Shown: piece after piece, positions 13,734 to 22,911 of the stretch
Layout of the letters: every line of letters starts with the position of its first letter
Position numbering within the stretch: the first letter of the stretch is position 1
Source: a virus
Reading direction: 5' to 3' (one strand)
DNA length: 25,367 bases
Virus record (IMG/VR): IMGVR_UViG_3300046007_003085
Location: 1 to 25,367 of that record
Program-made: the position numbers and the translations under genes
The notes under the pieces: model-generated
The model's input: the letters and a program-made list of their open reading frames with translations, nothing else
The model's database searches: none
What the model was told of the DNA's origin: nothing

Positions 13734-15587
13734 ATGAGCGAACGCGCACCACGCAGGTACACGGACGGATCTGTCACCTTCGATGGTGGCATTGATGCTG
13801 GCGTGATGCCTTCTGAGGTGGACAAGAATCAGGTTGCGTTCGCCGTCAATGCCAACTTCCGCGAGGGTTTCATATCGCCTCGCCCCGGTTTTATTCAGAA
13901 GGACTACGACCTCTGTGTCACAGTCACCGCTGATAACGCCGAGATTACCGCTGACCAAACGAACGTGACGGCGGATGGTTGGTCGGAGGAGTGCTACGGT
14001 CCTCAGGGTCTAACCGGCACGTTCCAATGCGCTCTACCCTATATCTCAGACGATGGGCGCACGTTCATCCTGCTGATGATCAGTGGTAAAGTGTGGCTTT
14101 ACAACTGCGCTCAAAATAACGCTCAGAACCTCACAACCTCTCCCGACCTAGAGAATCCTTCCAACCTGCTCGATGGCTGGATGGTTCAGGCGGAGAACTT
14201 CGTCGTCATTCAGGACGGGTTTAGCAAGCCGCTGATCTTCAACGGGACAAGCCTGCGCCGAGCTAAGGACGACGAGATTAAGACCGGCAGAGTTATGGCC
14301 TACGTCAATGGCCGTATCTGGTACGCGCTTCCGAACGGATTTTCATTCCGAGCTACCGACATTGTTTATGGAGACGGTACGCGAGCCAGTGTTCTCAAAG
14401 AAACCGAGAACACCTTCCTCAATGAAGGCGGAGACTTTTCGGTTCCGTCAGATTCAGGAGGCATCACAGCGATGGCCGTCCCCGGCGACCCAGATACGTC
14501 GCTTGGTCAAGGACCGCTTCTTGTCTTCACGCCTCGATATGTTTTCAGCGTCCAAGCCCCTGTAGACCGCGATGTCTGGAAGAACCTGAACTATCCGATT
14601 CAGGCTATCAGCTTGCTGACCAGCGGTGCGTTGGGCGCACGGTCGGCCATCACAGTCAATGGCGATGTCTTTTACCGAGCTATCGACGGCATCCGCTCAT
14701 TCATTATCGCTCGCCGGTCGTTCAGTGATTGGGGCAACACGCCTATCAGCGGGGAGATGACGCCCATCGTTGAGAACGATCAGTCGAGTCTCTTGTGGGC
14801 CAGTTCAGCCGTCGTCTTCGACAATCGGGTGCTGATGACTTCTCAGCCTCGCTTCAATTCAGAGGGTGTGATTCATAAGGCCATATCTGTTCTGGATATG
14901 GAGCTTGTCACCTCGATGCGGAAGAAAGCTCCTCCAGCATGGGCTGGCATCTGGACCGGCCTGAACATCTTGCAGCTCGTCAAGACCGAGAACGCTTACG
15001 GGGACAACTGCTTCGCAATCGCTCGCGGATCGGACAACTCGATTCAGATTTGGGAAATCACCAAGTCCGAGAAGTTCGACATGAACTTGAGCGAGATTCC
15101 CAAGAAGGAAATCGAGTGGCAAGTGCAGACCCGCGCCTACAACTTCGAGGTTCCGTTCGGCCTGAAGCGGCTCGATTCCGGCGACTTGTTCATCGACAGG
15201 TTGGAAGGCGATGTCTCGTTCAATGTCACCTATCGACCCGACCAGTATCCCGGTTGGATCGAGTGGATTGACTTCGCCGAATGCGCGACTGTTACGCAGT
15301 GCTTTGATCTTTGTCCGATTACGAACTTCAAGCCGCAGTACCGGCCTAAGATGCGTTTCCCGACTCCATCGGATGCGCCGTGCAACGCGACGATCAGCAC
15401 CCCCGCTCGGAATCTTTACGAGGTTCAGGTTATGATGAACATCATCGGGTATTGCCGGATCAAGAGTCTTCGGGTTCACGCCTACGACATTCAGGAGTCG
15501 AGTGTTGGAGAGTGCCGGACGGTCTTCCCTGCCTGCACACCGCTTGATGTCTGCGATATCAACCCGCTGACCTATACGTCAGAATAG
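13734..15587 (+). CDS. Large tail protein, beta-rich (hub or nozzle candidate)
   Basis: Encodes 617 residues with no hydrophobic helices and many short beta-type segments. The N-terminal segment (FDGGIDAGVMPSEVDKNQVA, then NANFREGFISPRPGF) matches a family I remember in podovirus-like phages: a long beta-propeller-like tail protein, functionally compared with T7 gp12 or P22 gp10. The C-terminal part is Cys-rich (CATVTQCFDLCP, CRTVFPACTPLDVC). It follows the fibre gene by three bases and precedes a tail-collar-type gene, so a place in the short tail is sensible. An enzymatic role is not seen. I am sure it is a structural protein, less sure which part. Confidence 0.6.
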   Translation: MSERAPRRYTDGSVTFDGGIDAGVMPSEVDKNQVAFAVNANFREGFISPRPGFIQKDYDLCVTVTADNAEITADQTNVTADGWSEECYGPQGLTGTFQCALPYISDDGRTFILLMISGKVWLYNCAQNNAQNLTTSPDLENPSNLLDGWMVQAENFVVIQDGFSKPLIFNGTSLRRAKDDEIKTGRVMAYVNGRIWYALPNGFSFRATDIVYGDGTRASVLKETENTFLNEGGDFSVPSDSGGITAMAVPGDPDTSLGQGPLLVFTPRYVFSVQAPVDRDVWKNLNYPIQAISLLTSGALGARSAITVNGDVFYRAIDGIRSFIIARRSFSDWGNTPISGEMTPIVENDQSSLLWASSAVVFDNRVLMTSQPRFNSEGVIHKAISVLDMELVTSMRKKAPPAWAGIWTGLNILQLVKTENAYGDNCFAIARGSDNSIQIWEITKSEKFDMNLSEIPKKEIEWQVQTRAYNFEVPFGLKRLDSGDLFIDRLEGDVSFNVTYRPDQYPGWIEWIDFAECATVTQCFDLCPITNFKPQYRPKMRFPTPSDAPCNATISTPARNLYEVQVMMNIIGYCRIKSLRVHAYDIQESSVGECRTVFPACTPLDVCDINPLTYTSE

Positions 15588-15597
15588 CCTAACAATT

Positions 15598-16299
15598 ATG
15601 CCAAACCTTACGCTCATCACTCTTACTCCGCCGAGTCTGCCGGTTGGATATTGTCCGCTGAATTACCAGACGTTGGCCAACGATATCATCAGCGGCACTC
15701 AGGCGACGTTCAACAGCTCGATTGGAAACTCGTTCTTCAACTTTGGATCTTCGACGCCTGCGCTGAACAATCAGGTTTATCCGTGGCTAGATGAAGATGG
15801 TAATTGGTGGGTCTTTAACGGTGGGTATTGGAATCGAAAGCATCCGGTTTCCATAACCAGTTCCGAGCGTCGGATCTTCATTGGCACCACCAACGACTTG
15901 CTTTCGTACGATGGTGGCGATGGAACTTCTAACCCTCCTACCAATTACACCGGAGCGATGTGGGAGGTTGATACGAATTTTCAGGCTCGCTTCCCGGTCG
16001 GTGCCGGAACTTTTGCGGCGAGTGGTGTTGTCACGGTTGGCGGAACTACTACGTCAACCGCTATCGCTGGAGAGGATCAACACACGCTGACGGTTCCTGA
16101 GATACCTGCTCACACTCACAATTTCTTCCCGCTTGTCACTGCGGATGCAAATAATGGCGGAGCCAATGGCGTCCAGTACGGCACCACCGCAAATGTTGCC
16201 ACTTCATCCACTGGGGGTGGAGCGGCCCACAACAACCTGCCGCCGTTTTACGGTGTTTACTTCATCAAGCGAACCGCCCGAGTCTACTACACCAAATGA
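15598..16299 (+). CDS. Tail-collar-type fibre tip protein
   Basis: Encodes 233 residues. The N-terminal half contains PWLDEDGNWWVFNGGYWNRK at about 63-81. The C-terminal half has the phage Collar pattern ARFPVGAGTF at 130-139, EDQHTLTVPEIPAHTHN at 159-175 and HNNLPPFYGVYFIKRT at 211-226. In T4-type short tail fibres the His-x-His motif binds metal ions at the trimer axis; His172, His174 and His211 could do the same here. It is preceded by the leader AACAATT and its stop overlaps the next ATG (ATGA). Likely a receptor-contacting tail part or fibre tip. Confidence 0.75.
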   Translation: MPNLTLITLTPPSLPVGYCPLNYQTLANDIISGTQATFNSSIGNSFFNFGSSTPALNNQVYPWLDEDGNWWVFNGGYWNRKHPVSITSSERRIFIGTTNDLLSYDGGDGTSNPPTNYTGAMWEVDTNFQARFPVGAGTFAASGVVTVGGTTTSTAIAGEDQHTLTVPEIPAHTHNFFPLVTADANNGGANGVQYGTTANVATSSTGGGAAHNNLPPFYGVYFIKRTARVYYTK

Positions 16300-17267
16300 A
16301 GCTGATCGTTCAGGACATTCGCTCAACTATCGCTCGGGTCATCGGCGTATGTGTCGATGATCAGCGCGTTTACGACTACATCAATCAAGCGTGTCGAAGG
16401 CTTCTGCACAAGGGGTTGTGGGCTGGTGCGTATGGGCGATTCACGATTCATACGGTCGGCGGATGCATCACTTGGCCGCGTCAGATCGAAACCATCGAAG
16501 CTGTAGCCGATTGCTGCGGAGTCGGAACGGTTCGCAATCAATGGTTCGAGTTTCAGGAAACCGGCTATGGACTGCTCAACTCAGGAGAAGCTTGCGTCGG
16601 CAAGCAGCTTATTGACCGTGGCACTGTCGTCTCTTACCGCGACATGTCTGGTGGCCTTAACAGCTACATTCGAGTCTACCCTGGTGACGCTTCGGATGTC
16701 GGCAAGACCATCACCCTGCAAGGAGTCGATCAGAACGGTCAGTGGATTCGAACGCAGTCCGGTGGCGCATGGATTGACGGAGAGAAGCTGACGCTCGCTT
16801 TGCCCTACGTTCAGTCCACCAAGAAATTTACTCAGCTTACCGGAGTAATTCGCGAGGCGACGAACACCGCGAGCCGTTTGTACGAGTACGATGCGACTGC
16901 GTTGTCCGAACTCGATCTGGCAGTTTACGACCCTGATGAAACTTTGCCGCAGTACCGTCGGAGCCTACTGACCGACCGCTGCCACAACGACGAGGATAAG
17001 CCGGTGACGGTCATGGCAAAGATGCGCCATATCAACGCGACGAGCGTTAACGACTACCTCATTCCTCCGTGTCCTGATGCCATCAAGCTGATGGTCATGG
17101 CGATTCGCAAGGAGGAGAACGATTTGATTCAGGAAGCAGTGGCCTACGAAGCTAAAGCGGTTCAAGCTGTGCAGGAGCAGACGATGCAGTACCTAGGCGA
17201 TGCTGTCGCGACGATACGCATGGTCGGTGTAGGATTAAATGGCGGTGGATTCTCGCAATGGTTCTGA
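16296..17267 (+). CDS. Head-tail adaptor/connector candidate
   Basis: Encodes 323 residues. It starts with a helical segment (VYDYINQACRRLLHKGLWAG) that resembles the N-terminal helices of podovirus adaptor or tail-tubular proteins (P22 gp4, T7 gp11). It then has a beta-rich middle with WPRQIETIEAV and LNSYIRVYPGD, and a long C-terminal helix (EENDLIQEAVAYEAKAVQAV). No enzymatic motif is present. Adaptors join portal to tail and are often encoded just before the ejection proteins, which is the order seen here. The family match is from memory and pattern, so it could instead be another tail-tube component. Confidence 0.5.
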   Translation: MKLIVQDIRSTIARVIGVCVDDQRVYDYINQACRRLLHKGLWAGAYGRFTIHTVGGCITWPRQIETIEAVADCCGVGTVRNQWFEFQETGYGLLNSGEACVGKQLIDRGTVVSYRDMSGGLNSYIRVYPGDASDVGKTITLQGVDQNGQWIRTQSGGAWIDGEKLTLALPYVQSTKKFTQLTGVIREATNTASRLYEYDATALSELDLAVYDPDETLPQYRRSLLTDRCHNDEDKPVTVMAKMRHINATSVNDYLIPPCPDAIKLMVMAIRKEENDLIQEAVAYEAKAVQAVQEQTMQYLGDAVATIRMVGVGLNGGGFSQWF

Positions 17268-17283
17268 ACCAAAAGGATAATTT

Positions 17284-18144
17284 ATGATCGACCCGGGAAC
17301 GGCAATTTTGGGCGGAGCGGCAATCTCCGGCCTTGGAAGTTTGTTTGGTGGGCTGTTCGGTGGAAAGAAGCCGAAGGTTCCTGAGCTGAAGCCGATTGAT
17401 TTCGCCAAGGAGCAGCAGCAGGCGATTCAGCAGAACATCGCGTCGCTTGAGCCTGCTACCGAGTTGGCCAGAAAGACGACCGCCGCTGAACAGTCTCAGC
17501 TTGAGACACAGCTTCGTCGTGCGATTCCTGGTTATGACCAGCTTGTTTCTCAGGCTGGGCAGAACATTGCCGCTTCTCTTCGCGGCGAAATCTCGCCTGA
17601 AGTTTCCGCTCAGGTTCAGCGTTCTACCGCTGGACGCGCTTTGTCTGGTGGATTCGGCGCAGGATCTGGATTTGGCCGTGCGCTGACCGCTCGCGATTTA
17701 GGTCTGACCGGCATGCAGATTCAGAATCAAGGTCTTGCTCAGGCGCAGAACTTCATCCAGCAGCAGAGAGCGTTCGGCATGGTTCAGCCGTTCTCGGTGA
17801 GCAGCATGTTCATCACGCCAGCGCAGCGTATTGGGGCGATTCAGGAACAGCAGGCCAGAATGTACGGTCGTGACTTGACTGCCGCTCAGGTTGCTGCCGC
17901 TCCTTCTCCGATGCAGCAGGCGGCTCAGACTGCGTTCACGAACTTTGGAGGGACTGTTGGTGGCGCGCTGTCGCAGTATGGGATGTATCAGGGGTTGATG
18001 GCTGGCCAACGTGGGCCGTCGCCTTCGTACAATCCGATGAATGATCCTGAGCTTTACGCGATTCCCGCCACGAACACTTCCGAGCTAGGGCCGACTTCAA
18101 CGAGCTTGTTCCCAGAGTACGGCTCTTCAATCTACGGACGCTAA
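17284..18144 (+). CDS. Internal virion/ejection protein (small, Gln-rich)
   Basis: Encodes 286 residues. The first 27 are a Gly-rich hydrophobic segment (TAILGGAAISGLGSLFGGLF) that could insert in a membrane. The rest is helical and Gln/Ala-rich, for example KEQQQAIQQNIASLEPATEL, LAQAQNFIQQQRAFGM and AIQEQQARMYGRDL. This combination resembles short ejected proteins such as T7 gp14 or P22 gp7, which form the first part of the channel across the host envelope. It is the first of three consecutive large helical genes, the expected set of three ejection proteins. The start is preceded by AAAAGGATAATTT, a reasonable ribosome site. Confidence 0.6.
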   Translation: MIDPGTAILGGAAISGLGSLFGGLFGGKKPKVPELKPIDFAKEQQQAIQQNIASLEPATELARKTTAAEQSQLETQLRRAIPGYDQLVSQAGQNIAASLRGEISPEVSAQVQRSTAGRALSGGFGAGSGFGRALTARDLGLTGMQIQNQGLAQAQNFIQQQRAFGMVQPFSVSSMFITPAQRIGAIQEQQARMYGRDLTAAQVAAAPSPMQQAAQTAFTNFGGTVGGALSQYGMYQGLMAGQRGPSPSYNPMNDPELYAIPATNTSELGPTSTSLFPEYGSSIYGR

Positions 18145-18148
18145 TCTT

Positions 18149-19531
18149 ATGGCCGACCAATCTCTTCAAGCATTTCAGCTAGGCGCATCGCTGTTCGACC
18201 GCGCGCAGACGCAGCAGCGGATGATGGAGCAGTTGCAGGTGCAGACTGCTGATCAGATCATGCGTCAGCGTCAGGCTGATCTTCAGAATAAGATTCAGTC
18301 GAAGGCGTATGCGGATGCACTTGCAGAGTCGGAGGCGCAGAATCTGGAATACGACGCTTTTCAGAACTTCAACCAGCAGGTGTCTGACTTTTTGAACAGC
18401 ACCACTGAAGGCGCTGCAATGCCAGCTCTTCCGAGATTCAAATCAAAACAGTTCAATCAGCAGGCGGCTCAGATAATCAATGGTTTGGAACCTTATTCTG
18501 CTCGCGCTGAACTGATTAAAAAGCAGGCCAAACTTGCCGCATTTACTGATCAGCTTGAAGCAAAACGAATTGAGGACGCTCGAAAATACGGTGCATTAAC
18601 GCGCGCCGCTGATGGAAAGTACGTCATTGATGATGCGTTAATTGCTAAAAAACGCACAGAAGAGGAGCAGCTCGGAAAAGCGTCAAAACTTGGAGCTTTG
18701 GGTCGTCTTGGAAAAAACACCGTTCAGAGCATGATCGACTCTGGGCAGATTCCTCAAGAAATAGCACCCCAAGCTCTTCTTGCTGCCGAAAGTTTCGAAA
18801 AATCAAAGACTGGGGCAGTCGGCAAGAATACGGATCTGTTTATTGAAGCTGCAAAGGCTAAGGCGTCAGCTTCTGGACAAGAGCTTACGCCGGTCAAGGA
18901 AGCTGAACTGAGGCAGACATTTATCGGCGGCGGCGGACGGCTCAAGCCGCTTGAAGCTAAGACGGCCACAAAGCTGGAGGACGAGTTTGCCGTCATGGAA
19001 ACGATTGATTCCCTTCAAGATGGAATCGCCGCGTTTGAGAAGCAGTATCCCGGCAAAAAGTTCACGGACTTCCTTGGGGCAATTCCGGCCACTGAAGTCA
19101 AAATTCGGTCGTTGATTGAAACGGAAAAAGATCCAATGAAGCAGGAAGCGTTGGGATTGCTGGCCGACTTTATGGGGGTTGTCAATCGCACTGCAAGAAC
19201 CACCTCCGGTCTAAACGTCACCGAAAGTGAAGGCAAACGAATCGCTCAGGAAATTGGCGGATCTTTCGACAAAAACTCGCTCATTAAACTTGATCGATTC
19301 AGGAATCGAATTGAGCGGAGTGCGCGTGGAACCATTGGAAGAAACATCGACAAGGCTCTTCCGTCATTCTACGAGCGTTGGTCTACGACCCCGTTTGGGA
19401 CGCGAACCACGGCTGCATACTCCGCACCCGGTGTTTCGTTCCAATCTGCGGAGATATCGACCGACTCGATGAGTCTTGAAGATATGCAGAGCTTGATTCA
19501 GCAGTTGAAAGCAGAAAACGGACAGCAATAA
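18149..19531 (+). CDS. Internal virion/ejection protein (helical, medium size)
   Basis: Encodes 460 residues, almost all predicted helix, with a Gln-rich N-terminal 80 residues (RAQTQQRMMEQLQVQTADQI) and charged coiled-coil segments. No enzyme motif, signal peptide or membrane helix is seen. It follows the first ejection candidate by four bases and precedes the 964-residue protein by four, so the three are a tight unit. By order and character it would correspond to T7 gp15 or P22 gp20. The third codon positions and overall composition are slightly more AT-rich than in the adaptor gene upstream. Confidence 0.55.
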   Translation: MADQSLQAFQLGASLFDRAQTQQRMMEQLQVQTADQIMRQRQADLQNKIQSKAYADALAESEAQNLEYDAFQNFNQQVSDFLNSTTEGAAMPALPRFKSKQFNQQAAQIINGLEPYSARAELIKKQAKLAAFTDQLEAKRIEDARKYGALTRAADGKYVIDDALIAKKRTEEEQLGKASKLGALGRLGKNTVQSMIDSGQIPQEIAPQALLAAESFEKSKTGAVGKNTDLFIEAAKAKASASGQELTPVKEAELRQTFIGGGGRLKPLEAKTATKLEDEFAVMETIDSLQDGIAAFEKQYPGKKFTDFLGAIPATEVKIRSLIETEKDPMKQEALGLLADFMGVVNRTARTTSGLNVTESEGKRIAQEIGGSFDKNSLIKLDRFRNRIERSARGTIGRNIDKALPSFYERWSTTPFGTRTTAAYSAPGVSFQSAEISTDSMSLEDMQSLIQQLKAENGQQ

Positions 19532-19535
19532 AAAT

Positions 19536-22430
19536 ATGCCATTATCACCTGAAAAAGCTGCTTTGCTTCAACGACTTGAGGCGGAAGTCGCTAGACGAAT
19601 GGCGTCAAGCAATGCCGTTCCAAACCAACCTTCTGTTCCGCAGGTTGAAGCTGCCGCTGCTGTTGGGTCGACAGCTCAGTTGAATCAGGCGGTTCAGGAT
19701 GCGAGCAATGTAGGCCAGCAAGAAGGAGGGTTCATGGCTGGCCTGAAAGAGGTGTTCCGTGGAATAGGAACCGGAGGCGGCGGTCTGTCTGGAGGTGAAG
19801 TTCTTCGCGCTCCTGTTGCTGGAGCTGAAACCCCCGAAGGTCAAAAGTTTCGTCAGGCCGCAAGATTCCAAGCTGCTACTGGAGCTGGAATAGTTGCCCC
19901 AGAACTCCTTGCCGCAGCAGTTCCAGAAGTTGCCGCTGGAATGACCGCTGCTGGTGCAACTACAAAACTGGGTCGTTTTGGACAATTTCTTGAACGTGGA
20001 GGCGCGCAAGCACTTGGAGGTGGAACTGGTGGAGCTGCAACAGGTGCGGTAGAAGCGTTGCCTGAACTCGCTCGCGGAGAATACGGAAAAGCTGCCGAAA
20101 CGGTTGGCGAAAACATTCTTGCAGGAACAGCACTTGGCCCACTTATCAGTGAAGTTGGCGTTCCAGTTCTTGCTGCTGGAGCTAGGCAGTTTGTTAAGCC
20201 TGCAATCGCTGCAAAGGAGTTTCTTACTGGAGGTGGATTTAGGGGTGCAGCGACGACTTTCTTTCGACCTCGCTACGCTCCTCGCGTTGGCTCTCTGGAG
20301 ACTTCGCAGATTCGGGACACCATTGAGTCTTCTACTGGCGTAAGAGTTCCACTCGGTGTTGCTGAGGCGATTGGCGAACCAGGACTTGTTGAGGCAATCA
20401 AGAATGCTCCAGTTGGTGCGGAGGTTACGCCCCAACACATGGAAAGCCTCAAAAGGCTGATTGTCCTGAACGCCACCGAGCTTGGCGGAAAGAACACAGG
20501 AATTACGACCGATGAACTTGCCAAGAGTGCTGTCGACATTTTGAGGAGGCGACTTGGTGCAGTTTCAAAGCCTTACGAAGACGCAATCGGAACGCTTTCG
20601 GCGCAGTTGAAGCCTTCAATCGACAAAGGTTTGATCGATGTTCAGAACTCGGCCAATGCGCTGATTCCTGGCACTGCCGCAACACCTTCGTTTCTTGGAA
20701 ACAAGTTCCGAGAACTACAGCAAGCTGGATACGATTTCTTCAAGCAAACCGACACCAAGAATTTCAACACGCTTCGAAACGATCCTACCTATCAAAAGCT
20801 GACCGTAAAAACTCCGAGCATGTCTGAGTGGGCCAACAACATCGATGCTCAAGCGGTTCAGATGTTCAAAGGCACACCTGAGCAAGCTGGTGGACTTGTT
20901 GATGAGTTTGGATTTCAGATTCCCAAGGAAGAGGTTCTCGCGACTCGCGGAATTCCTTCAACCTATCCAAAGGGTACTCGTGAATATGTGGCTGCTATCG
21001 GCAACATGACCGAAGATCAGTCCATTGATGCGCTTAGGAGATATCGCACTCAGATTGGAGATTCCATCGGAAAGGACGACCTGCTTCCCGGCCTTTCTGA
21101 CAATGCAAAGAAGGATCTGTACAAGGCAATTACCACAGACATCGACAATGCAATTTCCAATCTCCCAACAGGAACTCTTCGAGAAAAACTCGACGTTGCA
21201 AACAAGTTCCACCGCGAAAACGTGGACAAGTTTGTTGGTCGTCAGATCCAGTCGCTGATCAAAGATGTTGGCGCAGAGGGTGGTGCTGGACCGGCGTCAA
21301 TCGCAAGCAAGCTAGAGTCTGCTGACGCCCCCACTTTTCTTGAGTCAATCAAGAGTGCTGCTCGACCGGAAGACGCTGCGGCAATCGATTCTACCGCGAA
21401 AGAGTACCTGTTCAATCAGGCCGCAAAGTCTGGTCTTGATCCGGTTACTGGTGAGATTTCTGTTTCTAAAGTCGTCAACTACATCAACGGTCTTGCGCCT
21501 GAAATCCAAGGCAAATTCTTCCCGAACGCGAAGCAAATTGCAGGTCTAGCAAAGCGGCAATCTGCGCTGTCTGGCCTTGATCCTAATAAGGTGGTTTCAA
21601 GCCTTACTGTAGATGCAAATGTTCTCTCTGATGCGCTTGGCTCAAAAGCTCCAGAGATTCAAAAGACTATTGCAGAAGCCATAAAAGCTGCTGGAGAAAG
21701 GGATAAGCAGTTTCGTGGAACCATTCTTGGAGCGCTAAAGAAAGCATCGTCAAGCGATGTAACTGACATCGTTTCTCAGAATCCTAAAAAGTTCATCGGT
21801 GGAATTGTTGATGGTTCATACACGCCAGAGCAAAGCCGAGCTGCCCTCGACATGATTGGGCGTGAAAGCCCAATGCTGGTTCAACAGCTTCAGTTTCAAT
21901 ACGTCAATGACTTGATCGAAAAGTACACCACATCGGGTGTTCTAAATTCAAAGCAGTTGGCGTCTGAACTTGCTGGAGAGTCGATTGTCGGAAAAGCGAG
22001 TGATGTTAGAAATTACGCTGATGCAATACTTGGTGGAGGAAAGGTTTCTAAACTCAAGGCAGTCTTGGACAATGTTTCAAAACTCGAAAACCTAAAGACT
22101 CCAATCGCATCGAATGATCCGCTTGTGGAGGTGATGGCCAGAACTACTGGAGCGGCGGTTGGCGCGGCGGTTGGCGGCGTCGCTCGGGTTGGTCCTATTG
22201 GGACTGCGAATCAAGCGGCCCAGATGGTTAAGTTGGCTCCTCGCGTAAAATACAAGATTGCTTCATACCTTCTTTCAACACCTCAGTTGAGAGAGCTTGC
22301 GATGAAGCCAATCGGTCGATTGTCAAAGGATGAACTGAACGCTGTTCTCCGTGGAACTGCTCAAGCTGTTGCCGCCAATGAAGGTGAGGAATCACCCGAC
22401 ATCGACGAACTTCAAAACCTTGAACGATGA
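19536..22430 (+). CDS. Large internal virion/ejection protein (964 aa)
   Basis: The longest gene here. The first 250 residues are rich in Gly and Ala, with repeated GG blocks (GIGTGGGGLSGGEV, ALGGGTGGAATGAVEA) and weakly hydrophobic helices. The middle (about 260-850) is helical and charged, and residues near 855-880 form another Gly/Ala hydrophobic stretch (GAAVGAAVGGVARVGPIG). Such very large, helical, Gly/Ala-marked proteins at the end of a podovirus ejection set correspond by position to T7 gp16 or P22 gp16. I find no lysozyme or transglycosylase catalytic signature. The start has only an A-rich leader (CAATAAAAAT) and its stop overlaps the next ATG (ATGA). Confidence 0.6.
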   Translation: MPLSPEKAALLQRLEAEVARRMASSNAVPNQPSVPQVEAAAAVGSTAQLNQAVQDASNVGQQEGGFMAGLKEVFRGIGTGGGGLSGGEVLRAPVAGAETPEGQKFRQAARFQAATGAGIVAPELLAAAVPEVAAGMTAAGATTKLGRFGQFLERGGAQALGGGTGGAATGAVEALPELARGEYGKAAETVGENILAGTALGPLISEVGVPVLAAGARQFVKPAIAAKEFLTGGGFRGAATTFFRPRYAPRVGSLETSQIRDTIESSTGVRVPLGVAEAIGEPGLVEAIKNAPVGAEVTPQHMESLKRLIVLNATELGGKNTGITTDELAKSAVDILRRRLGAVSKPYEDAIGTLSAQLKPSIDKGLIDVQNSANALIPGTAATPSFLGNKFRELQQAGYDFFKQTDTKNFNTLRNDPTYQKLTVKTPSMSEWANNIDAQAVQMFKGTPEQAGGLVDEFGFQIPKEEVLATRGIPSTYPKGTREYVAAIGNMTEDQSIDALRRYRTQIGDSIGKDDLLPGLSDNAKKDLYKAITTDIDNAISNLPTGTLREKLDVANKFHRENVDKFVGRQIQSLIKDVGAEGGAGPASIASKLESADAPTFLESIKSAARPEDAAAIDSTAKEYLFNQAAKSGLDPVTGEISVSKVVNYINGLAPEIQGKFFPNAKQIAGLAKRQSALSGLDPNKVVSSLTVDANVLSDALGSKAPEIQKTIAEAIKAAGERDKQFRGTILGALKKASSSDVTDIVSQNPKKFIGGIVDGSYTPEQSRAALDMIGRESPMLVQQLQFQYVNDLIEKYTTSGVLNSKQLASELAGESIVGKASDVRNYADAILGGGKVSKLKAVLDNVSKLENLKTPIASNDPLVEVMARTTGAAVGAAVGGVARVGPIGTANQAAQMVKLAPRVKYKIASYLLSTPQLRELAMKPIGRLSKDELNAVLRGTAQAVAANEGEESPDIDELQNLER

Positions 22431-22696
22431 AAACCTCCCTCTCCAAAAAAGGTAATACCTATCAGGGCAAGAAGGTGACGCTCAACAAGCCGTTCTACAC
22501 GCCGGGTGAGCGGAAGAAGAGCGCGGTGTACGTCAAGAATCCTGCTGGAAACGTCGTCAAGGTTCGCTTCGGCGATCCGAACATGGAAATCAAACGCGAC
22601 AATCCTGAGCGTCGTAAGAACTTCCGCGCACGGCATAACTGCGCGGAGGCTAAGGACAAGACGACGCCTAAGTTCTGGTCCTGCAAGGCTTGGTAA
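22427..22696 (+). CDS. Small basic phage protein with FGDPNMEIKRDNP motif
   Basis: Encodes 89 residues, basic, beginning at an ATG that overlaps the previous stop. The C-terminal half reads VRFGDPNMEIKRDNPERR, then FRARHNC, then TTPKFWSCKAW. This is a widespread phage motif: aromatic, basic and with two cysteines and a histidine that could bind metal. It is often found as a small protein or fused to a larger virion protein near structural genes. The biochemical role is unknown. Here it ends the ejection-protein operon together with one more basic protein. Confidence 0.7.
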   Translation: MKTSLSKKGNTYQGKKVTLNKPFYTPGERKKSAVYVKNPAGNVVKVRFGDPNMEIKRDNPERRKNFRARHNCAEAKDKTTPKFWSCKAW

Positions 22697-22725
22697 TTTT
22701 GTAGTTAAAACTCATTCTAACTGAT

Positions 22726-22911
22726 ATGGACAAGATGAAACTTGGTGGTGGCGGACGGTACGAGAAGCTCGTTGGCGAGCTTGAGAAGAAAGGCGTCAAA
22801 GATCCGGGTGCTTTGGCAGCTTCAATCGGACGCAAGAAATACGGTGCAAAACGCTTCCAATCGCTCGCCGCCAAAGGCCGTCGCCGCGCTGAACGCGAGA
22901 AGGAAAGCTAA
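22726..22911 (+). CDS. Small basic phage protein (61 aa)
   Basis: Encodes 61 residues with GGGGRYEKLVGELEKKGVKD at 7-26 and DPGALAASIGRKKYGAKRF at 26-44, followed by AAKGRRRAE. This recurrent phage small-protein pattern (Gly-Gly-Arg-Tyr, then Lys-Asp-Pro-Gly-Ala-Leu-Ala and Gly-Arg-Lys-Lys-Tyr-Gly) is familiar from many phage genomes, without a known function. It is strongly basic and may bind DNA. Its stop codon overlaps the stop of the converging primase-helicase gene, leaving no space for a terminator. Confidence 0.7.
   Translation: MDKMKLGGGGRYEKLVGELEKKGVKDPGALAASIGRKKYGAKRFQSLAAKGRRRAEREKES

Noticed and set aside
19605-20438. 277-codon minus-strand open frame inside the 964-residue gene
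   Set aside because: Its composition (Ser/Arg/Asn/Cys-rich, no domain) is typical of an antisense shadow, and the plus-strand frame is continuous and protein-like.
22705-22724. Short inverted repeat AGTTA...TAACT between two small basic genes
   Set aside because: Only five A/T-rich pairs with a ten-base loop and no U tract; too weak for a terminator.
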